This document shows positions 1 to 12,064 of a stretch of DNA of 64,000 bases, piece by piece. A program made the position numbers and the translations under genes. The notes under the pieces were generated by a model that was given only the letters and a program-made list of their open reading frames with translations, was not told where the DNA came from and did not search any database. This stretch comes from Clitopilus passeckerianus (lineage: Eukaryota; Basidiomycota; Agaricomycetes; Agaricales; Entolomataceae), in contig CALYLX010000150.1 in the NCBI GenBank assembly GCA_944990035.1, positions 930,001 through 994,000 of the forward strand, in the 5' to 3' direction. Position 1 is the first letter of the stretch. Each line of letters starts with the position of its first letter.

Positions 1-588
1 AACAATGCTCTCTCGAAATAATTGCTGTGAATTTTCTGGATTCTTGGAATAAATGCTGTCAAGTCCAGACTACTATATACTTTACTAGCCGCCATCAGTT
101 TTTCAAGCTTCGAAAACAACAAACCTCCCAACGGACTGGAGCGGTGTGTGGTAATAAATCTCGGCTCTGGCACACATACAGACGCCCGGGTGACGTGTGA
201 TAAGCTGTGACGGAATTCGCCAGTACTACCTCTTGTTGTTTTTTGTATTTCTCGACATCCATCCTTGGTCAACAAACGCCCACATCTTGATGTGTAACGC
301 TGTTCCTGATCTGTCCCAGAAAGTAGCCAGCAATTGACTCAATCCGGCTCAGGATTAACAGACTACCAGTCTCCACTCGGCAACAACCTCATGGCTCATG
401 GCCACTTCATGCGCAACATTCCGTTTGAACGACGACTTGGTTTGATGGGACGGGTCAACTGAACCAGCTCGATCGGACAAATCGAGGTCAAGGTATTACT
501 CCGCTTACGCTCACAGCTATGATGACTCTAGGAAGTACATAAGAGGTCGCCAGCTCTCTATCGTTCCCCATTGACTCCGTCCTCCACC
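1..588. other. Left-edge intergenic stretch
   Basis: I see no reading frame of convincing length or composition here. The stretch is the probable upstream region of the small gene starting at 589 and may contain the end of a gene lying outside the window, but no splice-consistent exon could be supported. Confidence 0.4.
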
Positions 589-1240
589 ATGGCCAGTTAT
601 TTCGGCAAGATAGCCACCAGTAGCAAGAAACCCAGCGCTCCTCAGCAAGGTTATTTCCCCCTCTTCCCCATCGTCCTACCAATGACCCTCAGCCTTCGTC
701 GTCCACGCCACAATGGCCAGCCCCGTATCCTGGCCCCTATCCCTATCCCCGAATGGCGGAATTCCCCCTCCCCCTGGCGCAAGTCGCATGCCACACAGAG
801 GTCCACCTTTTGGCTCCCCGGTAGCGATGGGCACTGTTAAGACGTTGACTACAGTACGTTACTCTCTCCTTGTAAGGTGATGGCCACTCCTAACACTGAT
901 ACCCCGCCACAGCTCGCCAGGAAATTAGCTGTAAGGTTACTTGTCTGGTCTTCAATTTTCCCTTCCTGATACATCATAGCCCAATGACTACGTCGAAGTC
1001 AATTTGCGGGCTCGTGGATGGGTTCTCGGTGTAGTGATCAGCATTTGTGAATTGGCGAACGCGGTACGCGCTATTAACTTTGATCTCGTTGACTTTCTTG
1101 ACAGATGTCAAAACTGTTGATAGGTATGCAACTGGAGTTACAAAGTACGATTCCCGTCTGCAAGAGGAGGTGAAGAGGAGGGTATGTTTGCTCCAGACCA
1201 AGTACGGGAGGCTCCGCGCAACAAACAATTTTATGCGTAA
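589..1240 (+). CDS. Small hypothetical protein with a Tudor/SH3-like C-terminal half
   Basis: No single long frame covers this gene; it appears when five short exons are joined by four GT-AG introns (roughly 650-693, 855-912, 931-979 and 1037-1128). The result is a protein of about 135 residues. Residues 1-70 are rich in Pro, Gly and Ser. The second half contains the segments DYVEVNLRARGWVLG, then YKVRFPSARGGEEEG, then FAPDQVREAP before the stop. Alternating charged and hydrophobic strands around GWVLG and YKVRFP resemble a small SH3/Tudor-like barrel, but this is my inference and I do not recognise a named family. The first intron has a weak donor (GTTATT) and the last acceptor is chosen only because it restores the frame. 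Transcript evidence would be decisive. Confidence 0.5.
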
Positions 1241-2789
1241 TATTTTATTTTCTGTACTTGCATTGGCCTTCCATACTCTTGCCATGTACTAATTATATTG
1301 GCCTGTATGATTACAAATTGAACAACCACTGAATTTGCGGGCCGGATGATATGTTCTCAAGGTTACGAGGGGTGGTAGCGTGGACTTTCTGTGGTTTGGT
1401 TGGTCATTGTTATCCCTTCGGGGACTTACACAGCTACTGCGTTGTGCAGATACAATAGGCAGTTTCAGGTATGCATACCATTACTGACACTGTGACAGAG
1501 CGTCAGCCTGAGTGCGATGACTCACTATGAACGCAGTGGTAGTTGGCGGTTTAGCTGTACTGAACTTAGCCCCTAAATGGCAGCTTGAGATCGCGGTGTC
1601 AGAGCCCCTTGATTTTTTCATCCACCGAATAAAAAAGTGGGTGGCCTGACATTGAGAGGTTGTTGCAGGTATGTGACCAGAATAAACATGAGGGTGCTTA
1701 GAAAATCCCTCGCTGGGTAAATCGGGGAGGTGTCTGGAGTAACGGTAGGCGGTGGAGCTTCTGTTTGCCAGCGCAAGACCCTGAGGAAAGGAAATAGATG
1801 TGCTCGAGACTATTTTGTCGAGAACAGGCGCCAAAATTCCCGGAGTACTCAATGACATTTTAGCAGGAACATACCAGTTATCTGGCATGCATAGTATCCC
1901 CGACCTACGAGAACAATGTACGAGAGCTGAACAGCCAAAAGAGGCTCTCAGGCACGCATCGGTCAGTTATCATTCGAACTGCCAACTGAGGGAAGCCTGG
2001 AAAAGACCTCGGTAAGCAGCAGCTAAGAGAGTGGCTGAATGATAGATGCCATTCAACGATCAGACACGAGGAGTTGAGGGTACGAAAGACCGTTGAAAAC
2101 ATCAACAGAGCGGGTCATGGACCACGATAACCGCAGTCCGACGTCTAATACATAGTACGCCGGTACGTCAGGTAGATCATCGCTGCCTAAAAATTGACAC
2201 CTTGATGCCCCCTGAAGGAGAGCATGTCTGGTCACTTGGCCACAACGCGCCTGAGCGGTACCTTGGGAATAGCGACAAGAGTACATCGAGTTCAAGCTTT
2301 CCTTTTACTAGAAGAATCAGCCATCACACCGCGTTGATATGTTTTTATGCCAGAAAATTGCGGTATTTGGATGGCTATGCGTTCGTGACATGAAGGACAG
2401 ATGCTCGGGAGTATCAAGACGATTGGAACCATGCCAAAGTGTTTTGCTGTGATTTTTTGCTTTCACAATAAGCAATGGTTCAAACGGAGTTCTGATATGG
2501 AAGAAGCCGAGATTTCGGTTGTCGCATCAAAGTGCGCTATCCGACGGTCTGCACTGTTGTTCTTCCGCCATTGACTTTTATTCTTGATACCCCAGCCCTC
2601 ATCGTTGGCAGCAGCGTCCACATATACCTCTTCATTATTTCACGCGACTTTGACGCTGCAAGCGCTGGTGCTGCAGCTGTTTAGCCAAGGAAACCACTTC
2701 ACACACACAAAGCGGTTACTGGCGACTACTAGTACTTGATTAACCCGCAAACACCACTGTATCCAATCTCTACACTCGAAACGCCAGTC
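1241..2789. other. 1.5 kb stretch without a supported gene
   Basis: The only ATG-initiated frame of note is 135 codons on the minus strand (1481-1888). It is Ser/Thr-rich, resembles no family I know, and no flanking exons extend it. The last 150 nt are the probable promoter and 5' leader of the RasGAP gene. I see no repeats or RNA gene. Confidence 0.4.
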
Positions 2790-5582
2790 ATGTCCTATCC
2801 AGACACACCAACATCTCCCGGCGGGATGTCCTCTCGCCGGTTAACGAACCGAAACACCAACCGCTATAGCGTTACCGCGTTGTTTAGCATGGCCGCTGAA
2901 CAAGACGTTGAAGTCGAGGATGATCTCGCCCGAGGTACTATCCACCCAGCTTCCTGACTTATGTCACCGTTTTCTGAAAAATTTCTCTACAGCCCAGAAA
3001 CGATTGCGAGATCTCAAAGGGAAAATTTCCGCACAAAGCAAGAAGAATTTTGTCCTCGAACGTGATGTGCGGTATCTCGATTCAAGAATTGCGCTACTCA
3101 TTCAGAACAGGATGGCACTGGACGAGGTACGACGCATTTGAATATAAACTTTTACAAGCGACTAACAACACACTCTCTCAGCAACGTGAGGTTGAAAGAA
3201 CTCTTGAAGACGTCGATCCGACCGAGGGACACTACCCTGACGACCGAAAACTACAACAATACTCCAATCTGTTTTTCCTGCTCCAGTCGGAGCCCCGCCA
3301 CATTGCAACATTATGCCGCCTCGTCTCCCTTTCCGAAATTGATACACTCCTCCAAACTGTTATGTTTACACTATATGGCAACCAATACGAGAGCAGAGAA
3401 GAGCATCTCCTCCTCACAATGTTCCAATCCGTTCTATCTGCTCAGTTTGAGCAAGCAACCGAATTTGGCTCCCTCCTGCGGGCAAATACCCCTGTGTCTC
3501 GGATGATGACAACGTACACTCGCCGCGGTCCAGGCCAGAGTTTCCTGAAAAGCGTGCTTTCAGAAAGGATAAACAGTTTGATTGAGCACAAAGACCTTAA
3601 TTTGGAGATAAATCCAGTCAAGGTATTGAGTCAGAATCCTACCACATCTCTTAGCACCCTAATCCTCTGTATAGGTTTACGAACAAATGATCAACCAAAT
3701 TGAAGAAGAGACTGGCACACTTCCTGCAAACCTTCCGCGTGGTGTCGCCCCAGAAATCGCCGCCGAAAATGCTGATGTTCAAGCCCTTATCGCGCCTCGA
3801 CTTACGATGTTGATGGAAATTGCAAACAGCTTCCTTCTTACCATCATTGAAAGTATGGAAAGCGTGCCCTACGGAATCCGATGGATTTGCAAACAGATTC
3901 GCAGTCTTACACGCGTATGTCGACATTCGTCTTCTCGAGGTGGGAAGTTGACATTTTGTACAGCGCAAATATCCGGAAGCCACTGACTATGCGATATGCT
4001 CTTTGATTGGCGGGTTCTTCTTCCTGCGGTTTATCAATCCTGCTATCGTAACACCACAAGCATACATGCTAGTGGACGGCGTCCCGGCGAAGCACCCACG
4101 CCGGACATTGACTCTTGTACGTCAAAGAGCTTACGATCGTTGGCATGTTCTCAAATTGACACCGTTCAACAGATTGCAAAGATGCTACAAAACCTAGCCA
4201 ACAAACCGTCGTACTCAAAAGAGGCGTATATGATTACCCTAAATCCGTTTGTCGAGAATAACAAGGCCCGGATAAATCAATTCCTCAATAGTCTCTGTGA
4301 AGTCGGGGATTTCTACGAATCATTGGAGGTATGGTCCTTTATGCAAAGAGATTCTGTCTATTAACCCTGGACTTTCAGATGGACCAATATATGGCCCTAT
4401 CCAAAAAGGACCTAATGATACATATCACTATGAACGAATTGTATAACACGCATTCTCTAATCACTCAGCATATTGAGACACTGGTGAGTGAACAATTTCC
4501 GTCTCATGGCTTTCTCTCACTCGGCCTGTCTTCCTTAGTGCCCCAACGATAAGCAACACCTACGTATCCTTACGGATGAGCTCGGGGCTGCTCCGCCGCA
4601 GGTTCCTCGCAAAGAGAACAAGACCATTGACTTGTCTCTCTATAGCCGCTGGGAGACACCAGTCCAAGATATCCAAAGTGCATTAATGGACACCGTTTCA
4701 CAGGGTGACCTGCTCTACATGGAAACGAAATCGATTTTCGTTCAGCTCATCCGTTCTCTGCCGAACGCAGCGGAAAAGCGCCCATACAACCTTGCGGCAC
4801 TGGCCGAAAAAGCAGCGACCACCAAGGATGCTGTTTTGGTGCGTAAAGGTATCAAAGTCAAGGAGATGTTGCGGGAGTTGGAGGAACAGAAGATAGTGGA
4901 GAAGTCAGACGGGTACAAGCTCATGCAAGACGAAGTGGCTGAAGAGTTAGTTCACTTGGGCAACATGCGGGAAAAGGTCGTGCAGGAAACGAAGTCATTG
5001 GATGCGGTCTACAAGACTATATGCGATCACAACAACTATATGCGCTCACAGCTTGAGCAATACAAGGCGTACCTGCAAAACGTACGACTTACGGCAACGA
5101 AGGACAAGGGAGCCAGCACTGGTGTTGGAGTTGTGACAGTGGGTGGGAAGGAGAAAAAGCCTCAGAAGGCCGTGGTCCTTGGACCATACAGGTTCACCCA
5201 TGCTCAACTAGAGAAGGAAGGTATTATTGTTGAGAGCAACGTCCCGGACAATAGGTATGGAACTCCCGTCTCTGTTCCTAACGTTATACTTATAGCTTAC
5301 AGGCGTCCAAATATCTACTTCAATATCACCTCCCCGAGCCCCGGGACCTTCATCATTGCTCTTCATTACAAGGGTCGTGAAAAGCTATCCTCGAGATGGA
5401 CCTCAAGATCGATGACTTGTTGGAGAAGGTGAGATGTTACTCCAAACGTTCGGTGAGCTTTTACTGATGCAATACTGGTAATGTAGCAAAAAGACAACAA
5501 ACACCTACTTGACCTTGAATACGTCCAACTCAATGTGCCAAAAGTCCTTGGATTGCTCAAGAAGGTATTTGCCAAGCGATGA
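2790..5582 (+). CDS. gap1: Ras GTPase-activating protein (IQGAP-related, fission-yeast Gap1/Sar1 type)
   Basis: This protein would accelerate GTP hydrolysis by Ras and so switch off Ras signalling in mating, polarity and cAMP pathways. About ten exons give roughly 770 residues. After a short coiled coil ([17 protein letters not shown]) comes a RasGAP domain. The [10 protein letters not shown] segment carries the likely arginine finger, and [12 protein letters not shown] is the family signature. The C-terminal RasGAP_C-type region ends near [16 protein letters not shown]. The ATG at 2790 opens a Thr/Ser/Pro-rich leader and is followed by good splice sites. The only oddity is at 5380-5383, where an A4 run puts the last conserved block ([12 protein letters not shown]) one base out of frame; an A5 run would join it cleanly. 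Domain identity is firm. The symbol follows the fission-yeast relative and is less certain. Confidence 0.88.
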
Positions 5583-6132
5583 TTCTTTGGCCACCTTATA
5601 ACGTCATTATTTATTATTGATACGACTTTTATCCTCGTCTTATTTTCACGCGTTACCCTACCTTCGCCAATCTTGAAATTGAAACCTTTGCTCACGTTCG
5701 TTCATAAATGTCAGAATTTCTAATTGTCGTCATAATTCTGTGTCTCCGTTTTGGCTCTCTGGTCGAGTGTATCATTCCAATTGTGTACATACCTGCCTCT
5801 GGGAGTTGTTGTTACATCTTGTTTCGTTTACTATGGATCACCTTCATTTGATTTTTTTTGTATCAAATTACTACTCCCCCTACATGGACGGACAGAATGA
5901 ATTTGGAGTCGTGTCCGGTTTTCTCAACGACCGGCATCTTGTTTGATTGCCGGCGTTGTAAGGACTTTGCCGTTGGACGGTTGGACACTGTCGTGACCAC
6001 CACGGTTTCTCTCACAACTTTTCGTCTGACAGCCTCTTTGCCTCTCTTTTCATTGTTACTCACATTCGCTTGGAAGAAGATCGATTACAATAACATATTA
6101 TTCGAATGCATTAAAATCTGGAAAACACCGCA
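5583..6132. other. Intergenic region between gap1 and the protease gene
   Basis: AT-rich with short T runs. It probably holds the 3' UTR of the RasGAP gene and the promoter of the protease. No TATA box or other motif stands out at a convincing distance from the ATG at 6133. Confidence 0.4.
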
Positions 6133-8409
6133 ATGCATCTACTTCTTTACGCCGTAATTGCCGCCGGCGCAGCTCGAATTTTCCCGGTTACAGCTCAATC
6201 TATTTCGTTTCCGATACAACTACTTTCCGCAAGGGATGCCGACGCTAAGAATGGGACTGCTGCACTGGATGGTGTGGCTCCGGTGGCATGGTCTACTGAT
6301 CGGCAGTGAGTGCTTTTCAACCTGACATAGACCATGACACATTCAGTCCTCTCCATCAAGGTCTTATTACACGCTGCTGAATGTCGGGAAGATCAGCTTT
6401 AGGGTGGCGCTGGACACTGCTTCTTCCGACTTGTGGATAGTTTCTTCAAACTGTAAATCTGAATCCTGTAATAAGTTGCCCCGATACCCGCTTGCATACC
6501 CAAGCCAGACCTTCAATGCGGTCAACAACAATGCGACAATCTTTACTGCAGGATATGCAGATGGGACCAGTACGTTTGTCATTGTGCTCCTCTCGCAACC
6601 TTCTCTCATACGATATGCCGATTAGCTGCTTCAGGATTTGTTGCAAGAGAGGCAGTCAGCTTCGCCAATATCACAGTCGTAAATCAGACTTTTGGTACGC
6701 TACATTCTTCATTTCCCCTGCAATGTACTTACAGAGAGCCCTCTCAGGCTTGATTGACCAGTCGAATGTAACATTGAAAGATGAAGTTAGTGGTATTATG
6801 GGTCTTGGTTTTCCTAGACTCTCCTCGCTGTCTAAGACGGTCACGAACTGTGAGCAACGCCGCATTGCCCCGCCTTTTATGTTGGCTAAAGCCCCTCAGC
6901 TACGCCTTTCTTTGCTGGTCTTGCACAGCAGGGGCTCATCAGCTGGCCGATATTTGGGCTCAGCCTGACCAGGAATTCGAGTGGGACGATCACTCTCGGT
7001 TGGTATTCTTACTCCTTCAGTTGCATCTACCTAACTTGCGGATCACAGGTGCTGTTGACTCTACCGTTATAAAGGACCCCGCCTGATTCATTGGAATCGT
7101 GTCATTGATTTTGCACCCTTTGGGTCAGAGAGTAACAGTTCTAGTTACTTGCATTGGACAATTCCGCTTGATGGCTTTTCTGTACGCCCCCTTCCCCTTA
7201 CTTGACTGGCACCGCACTTATCGAGGTTCAGTTCGGTGCTACCAGCCTCACCCCTCTGCCAACGTATGCTAACGACACCGAAAATCGCTCACTGGCACTA
7301 TTCGACATGTACGTGCTTTCATGTTTGCCTTAGATGTGCTACTGATGGTATTCTAACAGCGGTTCACCAGGGCTTATTGGCCCATTCCAAGATGTAAGCC
7401 TCCTTCTACCCCCTAAAGGCATATTCGCTAACGGTCCTTCAGGTTGCTAGACTGTTTGCTCAAGTCGATGGTTCTCGTCTGGTGGATCAAGGTAAGAGTG
7501 TTTATTCGCTTCATACGGATGAACGTATGACTCACACCCTCCCAGCAGGTCAATGGGCCGTTCCCTGCGACACAACAACGCCACTTTCTCTCTTCTTTGG
7601 GTATGCTGCACTTTCTCCTGACAAGGACCACAGTCTGACAGGTTGTATGATAGCGGTCAAAACTACACCGTTGAACCGTCTGACTATCTGATTGGCCCTG
7701 CTTCCGGCAACCCAAATCTTTGCCTAGCATGGCCTCATGCTGCTTTACCTAGCTCGGACGGTATTGATTGGCAGATTGGTTAGTAAACCATGCATGGGCT
7801 TGAGGCGTTATTGACTGTCAAACAGGTGCCGCTTTTCTACGCAATGTATACTCCATCTACAGGTACAACTATTCAAAAATATCTCAGACCATAGTCGCTA
7901 ACTCCTCTCCTGACAGTTTTGGCATTAACACCAAAGAGCCGCCACTGATTGGTTTATATCCTCTGAACAACGCCACTGCGCCTCCAGAAACACCCGAAGA
8001 AATTGCATCTATCCTTTCTTCGGAGTCTGCTACCGTGCCTACCACTCTACCGAACTTCATCATCCCAACGCCATCCTATACCACCCCCTACACATTCAAC
8101 ACTTCTGTCAGTCATCTGAACAACGGAGTCGCAAAGACGGGGCTCGCGACCAGCACCTACGAACCCATCCTCTCCATTGTATCCAAAGCCTCCGCATTGG
8201 CAGGGATTACACCCTCTCCGACCTTAGCCACCTTCCTCATTACCGATTCGGCCGGTGTAGTCGTGACTTCAACATCCAAGTATACCCAACCTACGTTAGG
8301 CGTACCTCCTGGGTGGAACGCAGCCACTGGGCTCAAGATCCCGCATTTATCTGCCATAATATCAGGAATAGTTAGTGCATGGACTCTCAGAGACATTTTT
8401 ACTTCGTAG
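6133..8409 (+). CDS. Secreted pepsin-like aspartic protease (family A1), possibly GPI-anchored
   Basis: The N-terminus MHLLLYAVIAAGAARIFPV is a typical signal peptide, so the enzyme should enter the secretory pathway. The first active-site motif reads DTASSDLW (around 6413), with Ala in place of the usual Gly of DTG. The second lobe reads LFDIGSPGLIGP, assembled across the intron near 7310-7360, with Ile in place of Thr. Both catalytic aspartates are kept. Other lobe landmarks are GIMGLGFPRLSS and FFAGLAQQGLISWPIF. After the protease fold comes a Thr/Ser/Pro-rich tail ending in a hydrophobic segment (LSAIISGIVSAW), which may be a GPI signal. At least nine introns are present. Around 7077-7083 the frame runs into TGA (7084-7086), while the conserved continuation (IHWNRVIDFAPFG) lies one base away, so a base seems to be missing. 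Substrate specificity cannot be predicted. Confidence 0.85.
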
Positions 8410-8810
8410 CTATCATTGTACTACCACAGTACTATCTGGACATTGCGTAGTCGGTGTAATGGTTTCATATTTGTCTATTGCGCCACATCTTGGCCGGGCT
8501 CGATCCGCGCTGCTAGCTGAACCGCAGTAGCTGACCAGTTTGAACCAGGTGGTAATATGAAGGGTTTCGTCGGCCCTCGGCCAAGGTCTTCAAGTTCGGT
8601 GACAAGTGGCGCCGGCCTGGAGTTTTATTATCGTCCAAAGATAACGAATTTGATCAGTGATTTGCTCGAAAAAGTACTAGGCGATCAAGCCTCTGCCCCC
8701 TTGGCGGAGCCTTTTCGGCCTACAGATCTGAGTAAAAACCGAGCAGCGTCAGTGAACGGCTCTGCTCTCTTGTCCTTCACCTCGAATCAAAGATCCTGCT
8801 GGACTTCAAG
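8410..8810. other. Intergenic region upstream of phosphofructokinase
   Basis: A frame with an ATG at 8557 stops at 8814, overlapping the PFK start codon in another frame. It shows no family resemblance. It could be part of the PFK 5' leader, or an upstream reading frame that dampens translation, but nothing in the sequence proves either. Confidence 0.35.
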
Positions 8811-11767
8811 ATGAAGATCGCAATTCTGACATCCGGAGGCGATAGTGCTGGAATGAACGCCGTCGTGCGTGCATGTGTGAAGGCAGCTATTCTAAAGTGC
8901 GAATATGTTCTGGCATTTCTTATATATCTTTTCTTCTGACAAGTGTGGCTTCTTCCCCGCCCGTAGAGGCTGTGAGACATGGATTGTCCGTGAAGGCTAC
9001 GAGGGTCTCGTTCGAGGCAACACTGAAGCCGAGGCCGAGGATAACAGGCCCCACAGCCCAGCCCAACCAACATTCACAGATCCTGAAATCCCCAACCTTC
9101 TGCACAGTCTACGATTTGGGGACGGTGACCTCTTCAAGTACGGAACCGGCGATTATGCGGAGCAAGGAAGGTCTCTCAAAGGGAGGTACATTGTACGAGT
9201 CGGGTGGGATGACGTTCGAGGATGGTTTGCAGAGGTCCGTTCAAGAGAGCACCTCTTGTTCGTTTCATTCACAAGAGTCAATAGGGAGGTACTCTAATCG
9301 GAACTGCACGTTCGACGGCATTTAGGACTCCAGAAGGCCGACTTTCGGCGGCCTGCAACATGGTCAAGGAAGGCATCGACGCACTGGTTGTATGTGGTGG
9401 AGATGGTTCCCTGACTGGTGCAGATGTCTTCCGAGCGGAATGGCCAAGTCTTATCGAGGAACTTGTTGCTCAAGGTATGCATGCCGGATTCTGTGCTACA
9501 GTTCAGACTGAACCCGATTCCAGGAAGAATTACCCAAGAAAAGGCAGCTACCCATGCTCATCTTAAAATTGTGGGGCTCGTAGGCTCTATTGATAATGAC
9601 ATGTCTATGACGGACTTGACTATCGGCGCGCCGACTGCTCTTCATCGTATCTGTGAAGCCATGGACAACATCAACTCGACAGCTATTAGTCACTCTCGAG
9701 CATTCGTTATTGAAGTCATGGGCAGACATTGCGGCTGGCTTGCACTGCTTGCTGGTGTTGCGTGCGTACACTTCCATTCATCTTTACGCCTGAGTTAATG
9801 AAGGTTTCTCCATAGCGGTGGCGCTGACTTCATATTCATCCCTGAGCGCCCACCTCAGGGAGACTCATGGGAAGATGAGATGTGTTCTTCCATTCAACAA
9901 CATCGGGAAGTCGGGAAACGCAAGACCATCGTCATTGTCGCCGAAGGTGCTATTGACAAACACCTTAACAACATCAAAGCCGATCATGTCAGGAAGATCT
10001 TGGAAGATCGCCTTGGGCTCGACACGCGTGTTACTACGCTTGGACATACACAAAGAGGTGGAAGGCCCTGCGCCTACGACAGAATTCTGGTAAGTCTTAC
10101 TGTGGAATAGTCAAACCTCCCGCTGATCCCGAATCCTTCCAGCCTACACTGCAGGGCGTAGAAGCCATCGATGCTTTACTGGCGGCCACACCAGACACCC
10201 CCTCATACATGATAGGAATCCAAGAAAACAAGATCACAAGAATCCCTTTGATGGAAGCTGTTGCGATGGTGAGTTCGGCCCGCTCATGGCTCATTTATTT
10301 TGTATTCATGCGGTATGCTAGACTCGCGCCGTTGCTGAGGCGGTAAATGAGAAGGACTTTGAAAAGGCTATGTCCCTTCGTGACCCAGAGTTTATCGAGA
10401 GTCTGGACGGGTTTACAGCAACCAGCGTTCTTGAAAAGAACAGGCTGCCTCCCCAACAGGTAGGTTCATGTGCTATCTCACTTGAATAGTCCTTCTAAGA
10501 AGCGACCTCTTAAAGCGAATGCGAATCGCAATTATGCAGTAAGTGGACCCGGATCCTTCTGCATCTTCTACTTCAAACTAACCTATGATCTAGTATGGGA
10601 GCTCCTGCCGGTGGTATGAATGCAGCCACCAGAGCTGCAGTCCGTTACTGTCTCCGTCAAGGCCACACCCCCTTGGCCATCCACAACGGCTTTAGAGGTC
10701 TCCTCGACGACAGTGTCGACGAGATGACCTGGCTAGGCGTCGACTCCTGGATGGCCCGTGGTGGTTCTGAGCTAGGCACCAACCGTGACCTGCCCTCCAT
10801 CGACCTCGGTGCGGTGGCCACCAAATTCCAAGAGTTCAACTTCCATGCACTCATGATGATTGGCGGATTTGAGGCCTTTAGCGCGTTGTTGGAGTTGGAA
10901 GAGGGTAGGAAACATTACCCTGCGTTCCATATCCCGATGGTACATTTGCCTGCGACGATCAGCAATAATGTCCCCATGACGGAATATAGTCTTGGGAGCG
11001 ACACGAGTTTGAATGCGCTTGTGGATGCTTGCGATGCTATCAAGCAGAGTGCTAGTGCTAGTAGGAATAGGGTGTTTGTTGTGGAGACACAGGGAGGGAA
11101 GTGCGGATACATTGCAACTATGGGTGCTTTGGCGGTGGGTATCTCGGGCTTTTTCTAGGCAGTATCAAGACGCTGATTCTTTATAGACTGGCGCAACTCT
11201 TGTATACACCCCTGAGGTCGGTATTAGCCTTGACAGGTTGAGAAGAGATGTTCGCTTCTTGAAAACTCGCTACGCCATCGACCAAAAAGGACGAAGTGAA
11301 GGAAGACTGGTCATCAGGTCTGTCGATTCTGTCCCGTCGAACCCTTTCTTGCTGATAAGGGATACAGAAACGAGGCTTCTTCCTCTGTATACACGACGGA
11401 TGTACTTATGAAGATGTTCAAGGAAGAAGGTGGCAAGCTCTTTGATGCCCGTGCTGCTTCACTGGGACACACTCTGCAAGGAGGTATCCCATCGCCAATG
11501 GATCGTGCAAGGGCTGTTCGTCTCTCTCTCAAATGTATGGCATTTATCGAGAAGCACCATGGTCTACTCCAGCAGCAACCGGTGAAGTCAAGGCACGCTA
11601 CCGGTGAAAGTGCGGCAGTCATCACCATTCAGCAGAGTTCCATCGAGTGGGTCCCTGTGCAGGAAATGGTCAAACATGCAGACATGAAGAACCGACGAGG
11701 CAAGAACCCTTGGTGGGCAGGCATCAGGGATCTCACAGAAGCTCTCGGAGGAGGACAGCATTGGTGA
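8811..11767 (+). CDS. pfkA: ATP-dependent 6-phosphofructokinase (eukaryotic tandem type)
   Basis: The enzyme phosphorylates fructose 6-phosphate to fructose 1,6-bisphosphate, the committed step of glycolysis, in the cytosol. About 800 residues are split into two homologous halves. The N-terminal half starts with the nucleotide loop [16 protein letters not shown] and has [10 protein letters not shown], the catalytic segment [28 protein letters not shown] and LGHTQRGG. The C-terminal half repeats these in diverged form ([43 protein letters not shown]) and is expected to bind allosteric effectors, as in other fungal PFKs. The ATG at 8811 places the nucleotide loop seven residues from the N-terminus, so the long N-terminal domain of budding-yeast PFK is absent. 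About eight short introns are present, all joining without frame problems. Confidence 0.95.
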
Positions 11768-12064
11768 ATGTTAAGCTACCCAGTATTTTTGGGCCGAGCA
11801 GGTTTCACGACACTGAGGACCCAAAAGTAGAGTTTTAGTTGTTTTTTTAGATTAGATTATGCTAAGACGCGACGCATGTCACATGTGGAATGAGAATTGC
11901 TTGTTTAATGAAGGCCGTGGGAACAATTCTCAAAGAGAGACCATGTTGACTGTTGTTTATTTTGAAGGTTCACCTGTCCCCTATCGCTGCCACCAGTTTC
12001 GACTTGTTTAACGTACGCTGTCGGTCATCAAGCCTTGGTCAACGTCTAGCACAGCGTCAACAAC

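Noticed and set aside
1481..1888. 135-codon minus-strand ORF with an ATG
   Set aside because: No homology I recognise, no flanking exons and no promoter signal; composition is like non-coding sequence.
8557..8814. 89-codon ORF just before phosphofructokinase, as an N-terminal domain of PFK
   Set aside because: It ends in a different frame at the PFK start, has no similarity to the yeast PFK N-terminal domain, and no intron joins the two.
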